The translations under genes and the position numbers were made by a program. A stretch of DNA of 49,057 nt, taken from contig MIAA01000050.1 of the NCBI GenBank assembly GCA_001830425.1, forward strand, positions 546 through 49,602, written 5' to 3'. Below, one piece after another: positions 15,664-25,043 of this stretch (position 1 is its first letter; each line of letters starts with the position of its first letter). Source of the DNA: Rhodospirillales bacterium RIFCSPLOWO2_02_FULL_58_16. Its GTDB lineage: Bacteria; Pseudomonadota; Alphaproteobacteria; Rhodospirillales; 2-02-FULL-58-16. The notes under the pieces were generated by a model. That model worked only from the letters and a program-made list of their open reading frames with translations, made no database searches and had not been told where the DNA came from.

Positions 15664-16649
15664 CATCTTCCGGCCCGGTCCTTTCGACGGTTATCATCGG
15701 CTGCGGCAAGATCGCCGGCGGCTATGACGAAATTGATCGGCCGCAAGGTGTCATCACCCATGCCGCCGCCTGCCGCCGCCATCCCGGTTTTACCGTCGTC
15801 GCCTGCGTTGAACCCGACGAAGCGCGGCGTTCCGCTTTTATGGGGTTCTGGGACATCGGTCGAGGATTCGCCGACCTGGACGGCTTTCTTGACAGCGGAG
15901 CGGCGTTCGACGTGGCGGTTGTCAGCGCTCCGACGCCGGAACATGTTCCCATCCTGCGCCGTCTTCTCGCCACCGGCGTCAAGGGCGTCATGTGCGAGAA
16001 GCCGATCTGCGGTTCATGGCGGGAAAGCCGCGACATCGTGACGGCCTATGGCCGGGCCGGGCGGCTTATGGCGGTCAATTACCCGCGCCGCTGGAATCCG
16101 GCTATTGTTGATCTCAAGGAGCGGCTGGCCGACGGGGAATGGGGGGCGTTGCAATCGGTCGTTTGTCACTATGTCGGCGGCCTTATCAACAACGGCTGTC
16201 ACATGATGGACCTGCTGTCGTTTCTTTTCGGAAAGGTTGTTCCTCTATCCGTATCCGGGGTGAAAAATTCAGGCGGGGATGATTTTTTGTGCGATGTCAT
16301 GATGACGGTCGGCGGCGGCGCGACGGGAAGCATGATCGCCCTTGATGCAAGCCGTTACGGCACGTTTGAAATGAACGCTTACCTGGAGCGCGGCGCTTTC
16401 TCTCTGGAGGATTGGGGGCGGGTTCTCAGGCTGCGGCGGATAGAAGACGAACCGTTGGTTCCCGGTCGCAAGCGGCTGGCGGCGGCGACGGAAACAGAGA
16501 CCGGCTGGCGGGACGCCCAGTACCACGCTTACGACAACTTCCATGCCGCCATGACGTTGGGCGCTCCTTTGTCCAGTGACGGTGAAAGCGCGCTGGCGGC
16601 CGAGAAAGCCTGCGACGACATCCGCCGGATGGCGAAGGGAAAGTTATGA
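15660..16649 (+). CDS. Gfo/Idh/MocA-family oxidoreductase
   Basis: This 329-residue NAD(P)-dependent sugar oxidoreductase has the dinucleotide loop VIIGCGKIAGGYDE (11-24) and the conserved GVMCEKPICG segment (109-118; the EKP lysine binds substrate). The histidine-containing NNGCHMMDLLSF segment supplies the usual catalytic histidine. Family members oxidise or reduce a hydroxyl or keto group on sugar nucleotides or free sugars. Placed between the cytidylyltransferase and a DegT aminotransferase (4-nt overlaps on both sides), it probably makes the keto group that the aminotransferase then aminates. That step is not part of canonical pseudaminate synthesis. Confidence 0.8.
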   Translation: MTSSGPVLSTVIIGCGKIAGGYDEIDRPQGVITHAAACRRHPGFTVVACVEPDEARRSAFMGFWDIGRGFADLDGFLDSGAAFDVAVVSAPTPEHVPILRRLLATGVKGVMCEKPICGSWRESRDIVTAYGRAGRLMAVNYPRRWNPAIVDLKERLADGEWGALQSVVCHYVGGLINNGCHMMDLLSFLFGKVVPLSVSGVKNSGGDDFLCDVMMTVGGGATGSMIALDASRYGTFEMNAYLERGAFSLEDWGRVLRLRRIEDEPLVPGRKRLAAATETETGWRDAQYHAYDNFHAAMTLGAPLSSDGESALAAEKACDDIRRMAKGKL

Positions 16650-17959
16650 GCAAATTGGCGTTATTGGGAGGCGATCCCGTTCGCGTCAAGCCCTTCCCGG
16701 CTTACAACGTAATCGGCGCCGACGAGATCGATGCTGTTCGCGCCGTTATGGAAACCGGCGTCCTGTCCAGGTTTCTCGGAACGTGGCACGCTGATTTTTA
16801 CGGCGGTCCCCAGGTGCAGGCTTTCGAGAAGGAATGGGCGGCGACCTGTGGCGTCGAACACGCGGTGGCGGTCAATTCGGCCACCAGCGGCTTGTATGCC
16901 GCCGTCGGCGCCGCCGGCGTCGGGCCGGGCGACGAGGTGATCGTGCCTCCTCTCAGCATGACGGCAAGCGCGACGGCGGCGGTGATCTATGGCGGCGTGC
17001 CTGTGTTCTGCGATATTGACCCCGGAACCTTTAACCCAAGCCCGGACAGCATCCGCGACAAAGTGACCTCCAGAACCAGGGCGATCATGGTGGTTCATCT
17101 TCTGGGCCATCCGGCGGACATGGACCCGATCATGGCTGTCGCCGCCGAGCGCGGCTTGACGGTCATTGAAGATTGCGCCCAGGCGCTGTCGGCCGCCTAT
17201 AAGGGACGCCCGGTCGGCGCTATCGGTCATATCGGGGTATTCAGTCTCAATTACCACAAACACATCCACACCGGCGAAGGCGGGGTTTGCACCTCCAACG
17301 ATGCGCGGCTGGCCGACCGCATACGCCTGATCCGCAACCACGCCGAGGCGGTGGTCGCCGGCAAGGGCGAGACCGATCTGGTCAACATGGTGGGCTTCAA
17401 TTACCGCCTTGGCGAGATCGAGGCGGCCATCGGGCGCAGCCTGTTGCCCAAGGGCGTCGGGTTGGTGGATAAGCGTCGTCACAACGTCGCCTATCTGGAA
17501 CAGCGTCTCGGCGACCTTCCCGGCCTTGCCCCGGCCCGCGCCGTGGCCGGTTGCCGGCACAGTTATTACGCTCATGCCTTTCATTGCGATGAGACCGTAC
17601 ACGGCGTCTCCCGCGATCTGATGGTCCGCGCCCTGCGGGCGGAACTGCCGCCGACGGAGATGCGCGACGAGGCGGGAGGCGCTCTCATTGGCGGTTATAA
17701 GCCGCCGCTTTATCTTTTTCCCATGTACCAAAAACAGATCGGCTTCGGCGGCACGGGCTTCCCCTTCAAAGGCCCCCATTATTCAGGCAAGGCCGATTAT
17801 GCGGAGGGCCTCTGTCCCGCCGCCGAACACGCCGCCCGCACCATGATCACTCATGAATTGATGCGCCCGCCGATGACAAAGAAAGACCTGAACGATGTCG
17901 TCGCCGCCTTCCATAAAGTCTTTGACAACCTTCCGTCGCTGCGCGACTACGCCGACTGA
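16646..17959 (+). CDS. DegT/DnrJ/EryC1/StrS-type PLP sugar aminotransferase
   Basis: This PLP enzyme aminates a keto sugar using glutamate. Signature elements are NSATSGLYAAVGAAGVGPGD (77-96), the PLP-ring Asp176 in VIEDCAQA, and the Schiff-base Lys205 in FSLNYHKHIHTGEGG. At 437 residues it is longer than PseC (about 380), with an extra C-terminal stretch (GGYKPPLYLFPMYQKQ onward). The subfamily therefore differs from PseC. It overlaps the oxidoreductase by 4 nt, suggesting an oxidation plus transamination pair. The start at 16646 matches the ATGA overlap. Confidence 0.88.
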   Translation: MSKLALLGGDPVRVKPFPAYNVIGADEIDAVRAVMETGVLSRFLGTWHADFYGGPQVQAFEKEWAATCGVEHAVAVNSATSGLYAAVGAAGVGPGDEVIVPPLSMTASATAAVIYGGVPVFCDIDPGTFNPSPDSIRDKVTSRTRAIMVVHLLGHPADMDPIMAVAAERGLTVIEDCAQALSAAYKGRPVGAIGHIGVFSLNYHKHIHTGEGGVCTSNDARLADRIRLIRNHAEAVVAGKGETDLVNMVGFNYRLGEIEAAIGRSLLPKGVGLVDKRRHNVAYLEQRLGDLPGLAPARAVAGCRHSYYAHAFHCDETVHGVSRDLMVRALRAELPPTEMRDEAGGALIGGYKPPLYLFPMYQKQIGFGGTGFPFKGPHYSGKADYAEGLCPAAEHAARTMITHELMRPPMTKKDLNDVVAAFHKVFDNLPSLRDYAD

Positions 17960-17968
17960 TCGTATAAA

Positions 17969-19000
17969 ATGGCCAGGTTCATGTTCGCGGCCCATGACAT
18001 CGGCGGCGCCAATATGCTGGCGCCGGTGATGCCTTTGGCGATAAGGGCAGGGCACGAGGTTTTTCCCTTTGCCGACGGCCCGGCGCTTGCCGCCTGGCGC
18101 GGCATGACGGCAAAGGATTGCGATAAACTCACATCGTTGGCCTCGGCTGTCGGGGAAACAGCTCCTGACCTGATCATCACCGGCACAAGCCGCGCTTCGG
18201 AAATGGAGCGCAGCCTGTGGCGAATTGGCATTGAGCGCGGCGTTACCACCATCGCCGTCATCGATTCATGGGTTAATTTCCATAACCGATTCATTGATGC
18301 CTCCGGCGCGGAGATTCTTCCCGACGCGATCTGCGTCATTGACGAATGGTGTCGGCGGCGGATCGAAGCGGAGGGGTGGTGCGGGGCGCGCATTCACGTT
18401 GTCGGCCACCCTCACCTGCAAGAGCGTTTGGGCCGCACGACGGCGTTGCGTAAGGGACGAACACGGGCGGAAACTCCCCGGCTGACATTCTTTTCTGAAC
18501 CGATCCGCGAGGTCATGGGGTTTGCCAAGGACCAGTTCTGGGCTGCCGGTGAAATGGTTCGCGCATTGGGCGGGATCGGGCCGGCCTGTTTTACGGTCAA
18601 ACCTCATCCGACGGAAAAGGCTGAAACATGGCGGCGGTGGCGCGATCATTTCAAGAATGTAAAACATGTGGAGATCGAGATCGCCGGCGAAGACGATGCC
18701 GAGGCGCTTTTCATAAAATCGGATGTGGTGACCGGCATTCACAGCATAGCCCTGATCGAGGCGAATTTTCTCGGCATTCCCGTAATCACCATGCAGCCTG
18801 ACGGGCCGGCCGGGGGCAACCCCAGACTCGATACATTGCCCGGCGTGACGGTGGCGTCAAATCAAGACGAGCTTGGCCGGGCGCTGAAGAGCGCCCTGGC
18901 CGGCGGCGATATCCGGCCCGACGCCGGCGTCGTTTATGAAGTGGTGAACAACGCCGGCGCACGGTTATTATCGGCGATTGAGAAGGAAAATGACGCATAG
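17969..19000 (+). CDS. GT-B-fold protein, possible UDP-sugar hydrolase/transferase of the second nonulosonate set
   Basis: This 343-residue protein begins MARFMFAAHDIGGANMLAPV and has LIITGTSRASEMERS, HVVGHPHLQERLG, TVKPHPTEKAE and a C-terminal GIHSIALIEANFLGIPVITM loop. The pattern resembles GT-B enzymes such as UDP-sugar 2-epimerases, PseG hydrolases and wall-polymer transferases. The set lacks a recognisable PseG, the enzyme that frees the sugar from UDP before condensation, so this protein could fill that place. It could equally be a transferase. It lies 9 bases after the aminotransferase and overlaps the next GNAT gene by 11 nt. Confidence 0.5.
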   Translation: MARFMFAAHDIGGANMLAPVMPLAIRAGHEVFPFADGPALAAWRGMTAKDCDKLTSLASAVGETAPDLIITGTSRASEMERSLWRIGIERGVTTIAVIDSWVNFHNRFIDASGAEILPDAICVIDEWCRRRIEAEGWCGARIHVVGHPHLQERLGRTTALRKGRTRAETPRLTFFSEPIREVMGFAKDQFWAAGEMVRALGGIGPACFTVKPHPTEKAETWRRWRDHFKNVKHVEIEIAGEDDAEALFIKSDVVTGIHSIALIEANFLGIPVITMQPDGPAGGNPRLDTLPGVTVASNQDELGRALKSALAGGDIRPDAGVVYEVVNNAGARLLSAIEKENDA

Positions 19001-19583
19001 AGTGACGTCAGTAATTGTGTCAGGAGTCGGAATCCGGCTGGAACGGTTCACTGCGTCACTCCTGACGGATCGTTATGTCGGCTGGCTTAATGATCCCGAG
19101 ACAGTTCGTTACAGCGAGAATCGACACCGCCGCCACACCCTGAATAGTTGTGCTTCCTATTTTACCTCAATGGCGGATGGCGGGCATGAATTTTATGCGA
19201 TCATGAGACAAACGGATGGTTGTCATATCGGTAACATCACGATTTACGTTGATCATCCAAATAAAGTCGGCGATATCGCGATTATGATCGGCGAGGGATC
19301 GGCGCGGGGTTATGGATTGGGGCGGGAAGCGTGGTGTTTGGCATGTGAACACGCCCTGACTGTTCTTGGTCTTCGTAAGATAACGGCAGGAACAATGTCC
19401 GAGAACCGCCCGATGCTGGCCCTTATGGCGGCGGCGTCGATGAAGATTGAAGCCGTGCGGCCACGGCAATTTCTGCTCAACGGCCATGAAGTTGACGGCA
19501 TATATGCAGGTCGGTTTTGCGCCCCCGTTCCCGGTTCAGCGGGCCAAGGGAAGATTGTTAATGTCAAAAGCCGATGCCGATAA
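18990..19583 (+). CDS. GNAT N-acetyltransferase (second)
   Basis: ATG at 18990 is preferred because GAAGGAAA sits directly upstream; the frame also extends to a TTG at 18978. The 197-residue product has a RimJ/RimL-like GNAT fold: RLERFTASLLTDRYVGWLND, YSENRHRRHT, HIGNITIYVDHPNKVGDIAI and the acetyl-CoA loop GSARGYGLGREAW. It probably N-acetylates an amino sugar made by the aminotransferase two genes upstream, complementing the GNAT at 12390. Two acetyltransferases in one set fit a di-N-acetylated sugar. The last 20 residues (from APVPGSAGQG) are not typical of the family. Confidence 0.78.
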   Translation: MTHRVTSVIVSGVGIRLERFTASLLTDRYVGWLNDPETVRYSENRHRRHTLNSCASYFTSMADGGHEFYAIMRQTDGCHIGNITIYVDHPNKVGDIAIMIGEGSARGYGLGREAWCLACEHALTVLGLRKITAGTMSENRPMLALMAAASMKIEAVRPRQFLLNGHEVDGIYAGRFCAPVPGSAGQGKIVNVKSRCR

Positions 19584-19599
19584 ATGATTCTACAGTCCT

Positions 19600-21315
19600 G
19601 TGGGACAAGGGGTTGATTTGTTTTTAAGATCGCCGGATAAGCCGCCGTTTTTTCTTGGCCGAACGAGAATTAAGCAGGCCGTCAACGCCTTTCTGGAATT
19701 TGATTTGAAAAGGTTGCGGCGCCGGCGGCGCTTGGCGGGGAAGCGCCGTGAGGTCGAATACTATTTCCGGCGCCTGGCGGACAGGCCGGGCCGGCTTGAA
19801 GGCGCGGTTCTTATCGACGCCACCTGGGATAATCCGAATTATTGGGCGCGGTTGTCTCTTTTTCGTGCAGCCTTGGGCGTGGTTTCCGGCAACGAAGTCG
19901 CCGTCGTCGCCCCGCCGAGAAACGAGATCACAACCAAGTGTCTTAATAATCTGGGGATAACGCGAATCGAGGAATATAAAGATACGGCCATTGACGAAAG
20001 GTTTCTGACCAAGGCGTGCGACTTGCTCGCAAAAACCAACGCTCCGGGAGACATTCTGAGCTGGCGCCTTCCATATGACCTGCCCGCCGATATAGTCATG
20101 TATGACGCAATCCTCAAAAAACAGAGGATGCCGTGTATCGATCTTTCTGATCCCAAAATAGAGGGCTATGTCGCCACGATACTGCGGATTATCGATAATA
20201 ATATGGAGCTTTTGGACAGGATTCGGCCCCAACTGCTTTTGCTGTCACATCTCTCCGGTTTCTTTTCCGCCACTCTTGGCATGCTTGCGGCTCAAAAAAA
20301 TATACCGGCGATTTTTTTAGGCGGACGCTTTGGGACAGAACGATTCAAGAAAATCACCGGTAAATCTTATTTTTATGATTACTTTGACGTCCCTAAAAAC
20401 AAAGACCTGAATTTTATGATTCCGAACAAAGTAAAAGCTCTGGCCGAGATCGGCGATGCATATCTTAAAAAGCGATTTTTGGGGGAGACGACCGATATCG
20501 GGGGAATTTACGCCTACCAAAAGCGTAAAAAACATGTTGAACGAAAAGATATCCTTGAGAAATTCGGCTGGAACCCTGACCTGCCGATTGTCGTCGTATA
20601 TGCATCCAACTGGTTTGATTATCCCCATACCTATGGAATGAACCAATTTCGGGATTTTCTGGATTGGATCGGGGCAACCGTCGCCGTTGCCCGCGAGGTT
20701 ACGGACGTGAACTGGCTGTTCAAGGCTCATCCCTGCGATGCTTGGTACAAAGGCTCCACCCTGGATGATATTTTGCCCGATCCTATAGCCGTTCATGTCC
20801 GTCATGCGCAAAAAGATTGGCAGGGGAAATCACTTATCAACTGCGTTGACGCAATGATAACTTACCATGGATCGATCGGCATTGAGGGTGCCGCCCTCGG
20901 CAAGCCGGTCATGGTCGCTGACCGAGGATTTTATCACGATTTCGGTTTTGTGCATTTTCCCAAGAATCGCGAGGCGTATATCCATGCGTTGCGTAAAGCG
21001 TGGTGGTCGGACATGGATATGGATGATGCAGCTTTCCGCGCTAAAGTTTTTGCGGGCCTGTTTTACGGAGCGCCGGACTGGCGGAAGGGGTTTATTTTTG
21101 ATGATGATACTCGGGGTGAAGAGTTATACGAAACCATGCTTGATAAATTCGAGCAGAATAGGGAGGTCGTTGATCGGGTAATTAACGAAATATCCGACTG
21201 GTGGGAAAGCGACCATGATCGGTTACACGTTTATTTGATGGACAAGGCGGAGGGTTACCAGCTTTCAAATGCGGTCGAGACCGGCAGCCTTGTGAATTCC
21301 AAGAAATCTCCATAA
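19600..21315 (+). CDS. Large surface-polysaccharide transferase-like protein (GT-B C-terminal half)
   Basis: I do not recognise a named family. The 571-residue soluble protein has a basic N-terminus (about 30-60, rich in Arg/Lys), a central KNIPAIFLGGRFGTERFKKI segment and a C-terminal half with LPIVVVYASNWFD, LFKAHPCDAW and MITYHGSIGIEGAALGKPVM. The HP motif and the HGSIGIEGAALGKP loop resemble capsule and Kdo-type transferases and the proteins at 7988 and 17969. It probably acts in the cytoplasm on the lipid-linked glycan. GTG at 19600 is given as start; TTG at 19618, with AAGGGG 5 bases upstream, is at least as likely. The exporter gene follows by 22 bases. Confidence 0.55.
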   Translation: MGQGVDLFLRSPDKPPFFLGRTRIKQAVNAFLEFDLKRLRRRRRLAGKRREVEYYFRRLADRPGRLEGAVLIDATWDNPNYWARLSLFRAALGVVSGNEVAVVAPPRNEITTKCLNNLGITRIEEYKDTAIDERFLTKACDLLAKTNAPGDILSWRLPYDLPADIVMYDAILKKQRMPCIDLSDPKIEGYVATILRIIDNNMELLDRIRPQLLLLSHLSGFFSATLGMLAAQKNIPAIFLGGRFGTERFKKITGKSYFYDYFDVPKNKDLNFMIPNKVKALAEIGDAYLKKRFLGETTDIGGIYAYQKRKKHVERKDILEKFGWNPDLPIVVVYASNWFDYPHTYGMNQFRDFLDWIGATVAVAREVTDVNWLFKAHPCDAWYKGSTLDDILPDPIAVHVRHAQKDWQGKSLINCVDAMITYHGSIGIEGAALGKPVMVADRGFYHDFGFVHFPKNREAYIHALRKAWWSDMDMDDAAFRAKVFAGLFYGAPDWRKGFIFDDDTRGEELYETMLDKFEQNREVVDRVINEISDWWESDHDRLHVYLMDKAEGYQLSNAVETGSLVNSKKSP

Positions 21316-21337
21316 CACGGAACAAAAGAGTAATTTT

Positions 21338-23197
21338 TTGAATAGCCTTTGGACGTTCACCCGACGTTATGCCTTGACGTATTGGGGGCATACGGCGCTG
21401 GCCGCCGGCGCGGCCGTATTGGTTACGGTCCTAAACCTGTTAAGTCTCGGTCTGTTCGCCGCCATACCGCAACTGATCATGAAAAATTTCGGCAAGGGAG
21501 ATATCTTCGCCGGCGCGAAGCAGCCGAGCGGCGATATGATTCTCGGGCTGGATATCAACAGCATCCTGATGAAAATCGGGAGCCTGGCCGATCAACTTTC
21601 CGTCGAATACGGGATTGTTGTCAGCATCATCTTTGTCTCGGCGGCGTATTTATTGATAGTTATTCTTAGCAGGCTCACCCAGCTATTGTCAGAACAAACA
21701 TTATTGATCGCCAAGAACTATACGTCCCGCGCCGTCGTGAAGGACATGTTTCATCATGTATCCAACCTGTCCATGGAATTTTTCCATCGCCGGCAGGTCG
21801 GTGATCTGGCCTCGCGGATCATAGGCGACACCACTGCTTTGTCGGATGTCGTTTTCAGTACGGTAAGCATGATCTTGACCGTACTGCCGCTTTTTATTTT
21901 TTACTGGGCATTATTGGTGGTGATTAACTGGAAGCTGACCCTGGCGGCCACGGTAATTTTTGCGCTTAAGACCCTTGTTTCCAGATTTTTTGCTGAAAAG
22001 ATTCGTAAAAATATTATCAGCTCCGGCCGCATTAAAGGCAAAACCGCCGGCAAGATAACGGAAGTTCTCGCCAATATCGCCATCGTCAAGACTTTCGGGA
22101 TGGAGAGTTATGAACACGGCGTAATCGGCGGCATGGTGGATGACACCGCCCAATATAACTACCATCAAAAATTACTCGGTAATATTGATCACACGATTCA
22201 GACGATCCTGCAAAGCATTGCCGGCGTTTCCATAGCGACCTTGGGCGTGGTGATGCTGATCGACGGTTCGATAGAACTTGCCACGCTTCTTGTCTTCTTC
22301 TTTTCCGCCACCCGGACCCAGGAGCCGACAGGCAAGCTTCTCAGGTTTATTATGGATTATTACAAGGCTCGCGGATTGTCGGTTCGCGTTCTGGAAATAC
22401 TTAAAGAGCAGGCGACCGTTCATGACGGGGCCAAGACGGTTAATGGGTTCAAATCCACGATTGAGTTCAGGAATGTATCTTTTTGTTACCAAGCCGACAA
22501 AGCGGCCCTTCACAACATCAACCTGACCTTGCATAAGGGCGAGGTGCTTGCCGTGGTCGGTCCCAGCGGCGCGGGGAAAACATCGCTGCTGCAATTGCTG
22601 ATGCGCTTTTACGATCCTGATGAAGGCGATATCCTGCTGGACGGGGTCAACCTGCGGGAGTTCAGGCAGGCGTCACACAGGCGGTTGTTCGGCGTCGTGA
22701 CGCAGGACCCGATCCTCTTTAACGCTTCCGTTCGTGATAATATTTCCTATGCGGCAGTGGACATGGAGGTTGCCGAGGACGATGTTATCCGGGCGGCGCG
22801 GATCGCCCATGTCGATGAATTTGTTGAACAATGGGACGAGGGGTACGATACCTTCATCGGGGATCGCGGCGTCCGGTTGTCCGGGGGGCAAAGGCAGCGC
22901 GTCACCCTGGCGCGGGCAATTCTGAGAAATCCGGAAATTCTTATCCTTGATGAGGCGACCAGTTCACTGGACAGTCAATCAGAACGCCTTATCCAGGAAG
23001 CCGTTGATAAATTCCTGAAAGATCGCACGGCGATCATTGTCGCTCACCGTCTGTCTACCATCCGTAAAGCCGACCGCATCATCGTCATGGACAAAGGCAG
23101 GATCGTTGAAGAAGGGAACATCAAGGATTTGTTGGTCCGGCGCGGCGCATTTTATGACCTGTACACGGCCCAGTTCGGCTCACAAGATGATTTATAA
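21338..23197 (+). CDS. ABC exporter, MsbA/PglK type (fused membrane and ATPase domains)
   Basis: This 619-residue half-transporter has about six membrane segments in residues 12-330 followed by a nucleotide-binding domain. It has Walker A VGPSGAGKTS (407-416), the signature LSGGQRQR (from 514), Walker B ILILDEATSS (534-543) and the switch AHRLSTIR. Dimers of this type flip lipid-linked sugars or lipid A across the inner membrane. In this locus a role as glycan flippase is likely, since no Wzx gene is visible in the window. The start is TTG at 21338. It ends 13 bases before the convergent minus-strand gene. Confidence 0.88.
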   Translation: MNSLWTFTRRYALTYWGHTALAAGAAVLVTVLNLLSLGLFAAIPQLIMKNFGKGDIFAGAKQPSGDMILGLDINSILMKIGSLADQLSVEYGIVVSIIFVSAAYLLIVILSRLTQLLSEQTLLIAKNYTSRAVVKDMFHHVSNLSMEFFHRRQVGDLASRIIGDTTALSDVVFSTVSMILTVLPLFIFYWALLVVINWKLTLAATVIFALKTLVSRFFAEKIRKNIISSGRIKGKTAGKITEVLANIAIVKTFGMESYEHGVIGGMVDDTAQYNYHQKLLGNIDHTIQTILQSIAGVSIATLGVVMLIDGSIELATLLVFFFSATRTQEPTGKLLRFIMDYYKARGLSVRVLEILKEQATVHDGAKTVNGFKSTIEFRNVSFCYQADKAALHNINLTLHKGEVLAVVGPSGAGKTSLLQLLMRFYDPDEGDILLDGVNLREFRQASHRRLFGVVTQDPILFNASVRDNISYAAVDMEVAEDDVIRAARIAHVDEFVEQWDEGYDTFIGDRGVRLSGGQRQRVTLARAILRNPEILILDEATSSLDSQSERLIQEAVDKFLKDRTAIIVAHRLSTIRKADRIIVMDKGRIVEEGNIKDLLVRRGAFYDLYTAQFGSQDDL

Positions 23198-23210
23198 GAC
23201 AATAGCGGGA

Positions 23211-24944
23211 TCAGCATCTGGAGCCGACCTGCTTCAACCGCTCCTTAATGGAAGGGGCGTCGGCCGGCGCCGGAAGAATACGGCTGAAGTTGGTGCGTAT
23301 CTCGCTAACGCCTTGCCAATGAATGGCGTGAGCGCCGGAAGATGCGGTTATCTTATCGGTGATGACAAGTCGGCGGCCTTCCCTGGCGACCAGAACAAGG
23401 CTATCCGGCGGGATGATGGGGTGGTCGGGGGTAAATTTGCTTAGCGGCGTTGTCAGTCCTTCGTCGGTGACGGTCGAAAAGTAGCTTTCGTTGTTGCCGC
23501 TCTGCAAAAGCGGTTCGGAGTGATAGGCGTAAATATGTTCCCGGCCCATCATTTCGGGCGTCGTATACAACATCTGCATAAACACCATCAGACTATCTGA
23601 GCCGTCGAAAACAGGAACGATTCCTACGTTATGACGGAGGTCGGTAAACAGAAATGTCGTATTGCCGGAAACGTAGGGAACTTGTTCCACAAAACCTTTC
23701 CACATGTCGCAGTGGATATCTGCCGCCGTTTCCCAGTCATGGCGCAGGCCAACCCAGAATGCCACCCAAACGCCGGCTAATGCCACCACTCCGATCCTTA
23801 GCAAAGTCTGGAAAAAACGTTTTTTAAAGAGCGTCGGGATCAATGCCATCAGCACGGCGATCCCATATCCACTACTGGAAAAAATACGGGGGGCGCCGAT
23901 ATCCCATGAAACCGAAGGTGCATAATTTCCGGCCATTAGATATGGCGTGATCCCGAGGACAAACAAAGCGGCGCCGAGACCCGAGAGGCACCATCCGCCT
24001 TGCAGGAATCGGTTTATGCCGAATGCCGTATCCTCGGTGTAATCAGGAAGGCCGAGCAACAAACTGCCGCTTAATGCCGTGAACGCCGCGCCGAAGGCCA
24101 TGGCCGGCCGATCAAGGGAAAATAATCCATGGAACGGCGCGACAAGGTATCCACCGGTGTTCCATAAGGAGGCGGCAATGGCGTCAGCCTTGGGTAATCC
24201 TTTAATGGTGCTGGCGACATCCCCGAATTGAAGGCCGTATCTAAGGCCCAGGACAACAAGGAACGCTAGGAAAACGGCGACGCCCAGTTTGACAACCGAT
24301 GTGGTGAATTGCTCACCAAGCTTCCCGGCGCATCTTTCGGCCAATATTGGGATCACGAAAAAAGGGGCGGCAAAAATGAAAAGGACGGCATTTTCGTAGA
24401 CGGTAAATGATAAAATATAGGGTACGCATGAAACCGCCAGAACAAGCAATGAAGCATTATGCTTGGCCCAAGTTTGTAGCGAATAAATTGAAATCCAGAA
24501 AAGAAGCAAAGAAAGAGGGGCCGTATTCATTGCGTAGTAGTTCATCGCCATGGGCATAGGCATTGTGAAAGCCAACATGGCGGCGGCGGCGGCGAAGAAG
24601 GGACGCTGCGGGAACGCCCTTAGCAGACAAAGCCCGAACATAATTGAAGAAATTACATGAAGAAAAATTACAGCAAGAAAGAAAGCTATTCTATTAAATC
24701 CAAAAGTTTTAAAAACAATAATCCAAAATAATTCACGTCCTATTCGCTGTTTTCTATTAATAGCTCCAATAATGCTGTCAATAAAATCATTGAAAAATGG
24801 TATTCTTAAGTACTCGTACTCCGGCCCGGAGAATTGCAGATTCTTTATCAATCCGGCGAGGGAAAGGCCGGTCAGCAAAAAGACTGCGCCAAGCAGTGCG
24901 AGAGGAAGGCTCGGCGATTTCGGTAGTTTTTTCAGGAGATTCAT
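23211..24944 (-). CDS. Polytopic membrane protein, GT-C-like
   Basis: This 577-residue protein has roughly ten hydrophobic segments covering residues 13 to about 410, and a soluble C-terminal domain of about 160 residues. A long loop after the first segment (GPEYEYLRIPFFNDFIDSI) and scattered acidic residues in early loops fit GT-C transferases that use polyprenyl-linked sugars at the periplasmic face, such as GtrII-like glucosyltransferases. The family cannot be named with confidence. It is one of only two minus-strand genes and sits inside the plus-strand block. Its 5' part is AT-rich, so it may have been inserted. A TATAAT hexamer (24968-24973, minus) lies upstream. Confidence 0.55.
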   Translation of the reverse strand: MNLLKKLPKSPSLPLALLGAVFLLTGLSLAGLIKNLQFSGPEYEYLRIPFFNDFIDSIIGAINRKQRIGRELFWIIVFKTFGFNRIAFFLAVIFLHVISSIMFGLCLLRAFPQRPFFAAAAAMLAFTMPMPMAMNYYAMNTAPLSLLLFWISIYSLQTWAKHNASLLVLAVSCVPYILSFTVYENAVLFIFAAPFFVIPILAERCAGKLGEQFTTSVVKLGVAVFLAFLVVLGLRYGLQFGDVASTIKGLPKADAIAASLWNTGGYLVAPFHGLFSLDRPAMAFGAAFTALSGSLLLGLPDYTEDTAFGINRFLQGGWCLSGLGAALFVLGITPYLMAGNYAPSVSWDIGAPRIFSSSGYGIAVLMALIPTLFKKRFFQTLLRIGVVALAGVWVAFWVGLRHDWETAADIHCDMWKGFVEQVPYVSGNTTFLFTDLRHNVGIVPVFDGSDSLMVFMQMLYTTPEMMGREHIYAYHSEPLLQSGNNESYFSTVTDEGLTTPLSKFTPDHPIIPPDSLVLVAREGRRLVITDKITASSGAHAIHWQGVSEIRTNFSRILPAPADAPSIKERLKQVGSRC

Positions 24945-25043
24945 GGTCGTTTTTTTTGGTTAGTGGAATTATATTTTGATAGCGTGTATCACACTTGAGG
25001 TTCAACATATTTATATTCTATTCGTTCATTATCGGCTTTTCTT
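24945..25043. promoter_or_regulatory. Divergent promoter region, candidate
   Basis: This AT-rich 99-bp gap separates divergent genes. On the minus strand a perfect TATAAT lies at 24968-24973, about 24 bases upstream of the ATG at 24944, without a good -35 box. On the plus strand TTGAGG (from about 24993) is followed by AT-rich -10-like sequence before the ATG at 25044. Two promoters are plausible from layout; the boxes are weak. Confidence 0.35.

Noticed and set aside
16661-17779. Long minus-strand open frame of 372 codons opposite the DegT aminotransferase gene
   Set aside because: The plus-strand gene has clear PLP-enzyme motifs; the antisense frame has no recognisable domain and is a by-product of GC-rich codon structure.
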